Assembly (NCBI GenBank): GCA_021845555.1
Contig: JAJZVS010000202.1
Location: forward strand, 1 to 7,069
Reading direction: 5' to 3'
Source of the DNA: Pseudomonadota bacterium
Lineage (GTDB): Bacteria; Pseudomonadota; Alphaproteobacteria; Acetobacterales; Acetobacteraceae
DNA: 7,069 nt
Under the pieces are notes generated by a model, which did no database searches, had not been told where the DNA came from, and worked only from the letters and a program-made list of their open reading frames with translations. The position numbers were made by a program, and so were the translations under genes. Positions 4,941-7,069 of this stretch are shown here, piece after piece (position 1 is the stretch's first letter; each line of letters opens with the position of its first letter).

Positions 4941-5657
4941 TCACCCCCTGGCGCGCCAGCGCTCCCACCCGGCGCGGCGGAGATCGCAGGCCGGGCAGCT
5001 GCCGCAGCCGTAGCCCCAGGGATGGCGATGGGTGCGATCGCCCAGGTAGCAGCTGTGGCTCGCTTCCTCGATCAGCCCGGTCAGCGCCGTCCCGCCCAGC
5101 CTGTCGGCCAGCGCCCAGGTCTCGGCTTTGTCCAGCCACATCAGCGGGGTTTCCAGCACGAAGCGGCGCTGCATCCCCAGATTGAGCGCAAGCTGCATCG
5201 CCTTGATCGTATCGTCGCGGCAATCGGGGTAGCCCGAATAATCCGTCTCGCACACGCCGGCGACGATTCGCCTGAGGCCGCGCCGATAGGCCAGCGCGGC
5301 GGCATAGGTCAGGAACAGCAGGTTGCGCCCCGGCACGAAGGTAGTCGGCAGCCCGTCCGCGCCGAGCGCGATCGCCGCCTCCGACGTCAGCGCGGTCTCC
5401 CCCAGCGCGGCGAGGCCCGGCCCGATATCGATCAGATGATCGGGGCCGAGCCGCGCGCCCCAGTCGTGCAGCGCCGCCATGCCGGCGCGCAGCGGCGCCC
5501 GGCAGGCGAGCTCCACCGCGTGGCGTTGGCCATAGGCGAAGCCCACCGTCTCCACCCGCGCGTGGGCGCTGAGCGCCCAGGCCAGGCAGGTGGCGGAATC
5601 CTGCCCGCCGGAGAACAGCACCAGCGCGGCATCGGCGGAACGCGGCGGGATCGGCAT
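4941..5657 (-). CDS. queC: 7-cyano-7-deazaguanine synthase QueC
   Basis: This 238-residue protein is close to E. coli QueC in length. QueC converts 7-carboxy-7-deazaguanine, ATP and ammonia into preQ0 in the cytoplasm, on the way to queuosine at tRNA position 34. The PP-loop ATP-binding motif is LFSGGQDSATC (SGGQDS at 16-21). FVPGRN (108-112 region), CETDYSGYPDCRD (136-148) and the GTALTGLIEEASHSCYLGD stretch follow. Four zinc-binding cysteines are C203, C218, C221 and C224 in the CGSCPAC region. The frame is open up to 5708, but ATG 5657 is preferred: it begins just before the first conserved strand and has AGGAGG upstream. It is downstream of flgH on the same strand with a 65-base gap, so it may be a tail gene of the flagellar operon or have its own promoter. 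queD and queE are not in the window. Confidence 0.96.
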   Translation of the reverse strand: MPIPPRSADAALVLFSGGQDSATCLAWALSAHARVETVGFAYGQRHAVELACRAPLRAGMAALHDWGARLGPDHLIDIGPGLAALGETALTSEAAIALGADGLPTTFVPGRNLLFLTYAAALAYRRGLRRIVAGVCETDYSGYPDCRDDTIKAMQLALNLGMQRRFVLETPLMWLDKAETWALADRLGGTALTGLIEEASHSCYLGDRTHRHPWGYGCGSCPACDLRRAGWERWRARG

Positions 5658-5661
5658 GTGG

Positions 5662-5667
5662 CCTCCT
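5662..5667 (-). promoter_or_regulatory. Ribosome-binding site of queC
   Basis: AGGAGG on the minus strand (5667-5662) stands 4 bases before ATG 5657. It is the strongest Shine-Dalgarno match on this strand and settles the queC start over the upstream in-frame codon at 5708. The 4-base spacer is short. Confidence 0.7.
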
Positions 5668-5722
5668 GGCACTCCCCGGTTCTTCGCGCCGCGCCCGGTC
5701 CGGCACAAGGCGGGTGGCGCGA

Positions 5723-6457
5723 TCAGAACGGCATCAGGATATCCATCAGCTGCTGGCCCCAGCGCGGCCCCTGCACCTGCGTCAGTTCGCCGCGCCCGCC
5801 ATAGGCGATCCGCGCCTCCGCCATCCGGTCGCTGGCGATCGTGTTGTCGGAGGCGATATCCTCCGGGCGGATCACCCCGCTGACGCGCAGCACGCGCAGT
5901 TCGTTATCGACCCGGAACTCCTGGCTCGCCATCACCACCAGGTTGCCGTCCGGCAGCACCTGCGTCACCTCGCCGGCGAGGCTCAGCGTCACCTGCTCGC
6001 CGCGCTGGATCTGCCCGGTGCCGGTGTTGCCGTTGGCGCTGCTGACCGACACCAGCTTGGACGGGTCCATCGGCACATGCGTCAGCGCCGCCTCCAGCCC
6101 GAAGAAATTCGGCACCCCGGCCGATTCCGATCCGCTGCGCGTGGCGGTGGTGTTGTTCTTCAGCGTGGCGGCGTCGTTCATCGTCACCACGATGGTGACC
6201 AGATCGCCGACGCGCGCGGCACGCTGGTCCTTGAAGAAGGCGCGCGAGCCGGAACGCCAGAGGCTGTCCTCCTGGTTCGGCACCGGCCGCGGCGTCGGCA
6301 TCGGCATGGTCACCGGGTGCCAGCCGGGCGCTGCGGTGGGGTTGCTGGTCGGCGTCATCTTCGGCGGCCCGCCGACCTCGCCCAGTTGTTGCAGCATCCC
6401 GCAGCCGGACAGGGCCAGCAGCGCGAGCAGCCCCGCCGCGGCGCGCGCGCGCCTCAT
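5723..6457 (-). CDS. flgH: Flagellar L-ring lipoprotein FlgH
   Basis: This 244-residue protein has the usual FlgH length. FlgH is an outer-membrane lipoprotein that polymerises into the L-ring, the bushing around the flagellar rod. A basic N-terminus and hydrophobic stretch (MRRARAAAGLLALLALSGC) end in a lipobox LSGC with the acylated cysteine at C19. Family blocks follow in order: EDSLWRSGSRAFFKDQRAARVGDLVTIVV (63-91), GTGQIQRGEQVTLSLAGEV (145-164), VLPDGNLVVMASQEFRVDNE (168-187), VSGVIRPEDIASDNTIASDRMAEARIAYGGRG (192-223) and the C-terminal WGQQLMDILMPF. The ATG overlaps the flgA TGA (ATGA), and GGGGGAAG lies 7 bases upstream of it. Gene order flgA-flgH is typical of alphaproteobacterial rod/ring operons, and flgI (P-ring) is expected elsewhere. 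No key element is missing. Confidence 0.97.
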   Translation of the reverse strand: MRRARAAAGLLALLALSGCGMLQQLGEVGGPPKMTPTSNPTAAPGWHPVTMPMPTPRPVPNQEDSLWRSGSRAFFKDQRAARVGDLVTIVVTMNDAATLKNNTTATRSGSESAGVPNFFGLEAALTHVPMDPSKLVSVSSANGNTGTGQIQRGEQVTLSLAGEVTQVLPDGNLVVMASQEFRVDNELRVLRVSGVIRPEDIASDNTIASDRMAEARIAYGGRGELTQVQGPRWGQQLMDILMPF

Positions 6458-7069
6458 CGGACCGCTTCCCCCCCGGGTACCACCCCTCCGGCCGGCACCA
6501 GCGGCGGCGCGTCGGGGGAGACGCGCACCTCCCCGGCGGCGATCACGCGGGCGCGCAGCACGGCGTGCGAAGTCGGGTTGAGCACGCGGATCGCATCGCC
6601 CGCGCCGCCCGGTTGCAGCGCGCGGCCCTGGGCGGTCAGCGCGATCCCCGGCTGGTCGATGCGGATCAGCACCAGAGCGTCCTTGCGCACCAGGACCGGC
6701 GGGCCCAGCGCCGCCAGCACGAAGGGTGCCCCCGGCGCCACCATCCGGAGCGTTTGCATGCCGACCGCCTGGTCCGCCCGCCGCGCCACCGCCCCCGGCA
6801 GGGAGGCCGCCGGGCGGCGGGCGATGCGCAGATCCCCCGGCCCGATCACGCTGCCCGCCGGCAGCGCCGCCACCGCCACCGGCACCGCGACCATGCGCTG
6901 CACCGTGCCGGCGAGCGCCAACGACAGCGGCGCCATCCGCGCTCCGCTGAGCGCCAGCACGGCGCTGAACCGCCCCGAACCCGGATCGTACTCGAGCGCG
7001 GTGACCGCCGCCGCGACCTTGGTATCGGTCGGCACCAGCGGCGGATCGAAGCGATCGAGCAGGATCTTC
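6454..7069 (-). CDS. flgA: Flagellar P-ring assembly chaperone FlgA (partial at 5' end)
   Basis: The last 204 residues are visible; the frame stays open through 7069 (KILLDRFDPPLVPTD at the edge), so the start lies beyond the window. The GTG at 7035 opens an apparent ORF but is probably internal. FlgA is a periplasmic chaperone that binds FlgI and helps build the P-ring. A SAF-type segment is seen at visible residues ~66-85 (ALPAGSVIGPGDLRIARRP). The C-terminal FlgA barrel follows: VGMQTLRMVAPGAPF (~102-116), VLVRKDALVLIRIDQPGI (~125-142), then GRALQPGGAGDAIRVLNPTSHAVLRARVIAAGEVRV to ~183. A Pro/Gly-rich tail of about 21 residues follows the last conserved strand, where most FlgA proteins end. 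The stop overlaps the flgH ATG, so the two are translationally coupled. Confidence 0.93.
   Translation of the reverse strand, partial: KILLDRFDPPLVPTDTKVAAAVTALEYDPGSGRFSAVLALSGARMAPLSLALAGTVQRMVAVPVAVAALPAGSVIGPGDLRIARRPAASLPGAVARRADQAVGMQTLRMVAPGAPFVLAALGPPVLVRKDALVLIRIDQPGIALTAQGRALQPGGAGDAIRVLNPTSHAVLRARVIAAGEVRVSPDAPPLVPAGGVVPGGEAVR

Noticed and set aside
3805..5706. Minus-strand open frame of 633 residues spanning queC, the small gene and the hydratase
   Set aside because: It is an out-of-frame shadow of queC at its start and antisense to the hydratase after that; the composition is not protein-like.

Overview
The window is uniformly GC-rich, with codons that end mostly in G or C. It carries about ten genes of an alphaproteobacterial chromosome. 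The flgA-flgH order, the style of the TamB C-terminus and the Arg/Pro-rich RlmB tail suggest Acetobacteraceae or a close relative. That placement is an inference from gene style, not a search result. The organism is expected to be flagellated, with a Gram-negative double membrane (TamB, L-ring lipoprotein) and tRNA queuosine modification.

Layout, left to right. (1) 1-1312, plus strand: the C-terminal part of a TamB-type translocation/assembly protein, cut by the window start. (2) 1353-2098, plus strand: a complete type II toxin-antitoxin operon. It has an AbrB/SpoVT-fold antitoxin and a PIN-domain VapC toxin that overlap by GTGA. A promoter-like pair with an embedded inverted repeat lies in front, and a 15-bp tandem repeat ends the antitoxin gene directly ahead of the toxin start. 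(3) 2159-2244, minus strand: tRNA-Tyr(GUA) with encoded CCA and its own TTGACA-type promoter. (4) 2411-4934, plus strand: rlmB (23S rRNA 2'-O-methyltransferase with a 237-residue low-complexity N-terminal tail), then a 2-keto-4-pentenoate hydratase-family gene joined to it by an ATGA overlap, then a 74-residue hypothetical gene. (5) 7069-4941, minus strand: flgA (partial), flgH (ATGA overlap) and queC, running convergently into the hypothetical gene with only 6 bp between stops.

How the genes relate. flgA and flgH serve flagellar P- and L-ring assembly. queC makes preQ0, the precursor of queuosine, and tRNA-Tyr(GUA) in this same window is one of the four tRNAs that carry queuosine at position 34. 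rlmB, tRNA-Tyr and queC form a loose translation/RNA-modification neighbourhood interrupted by unrelated genes.

I found no wholly new system. The points most worth a second look are the regulatory architecture of the toxin-antitoxin operon (palindrome in the promoter; a repeat that both extends the antitoxin tail and places SD-like sequences before the toxin), the pentapeptide array and ambiguous start of rlmB, and a possible leaderless rlmB transcript. No CRISPR array, insertion sequence or attachment site was seen. The non-coding stretches are all shorter than 300 bases.
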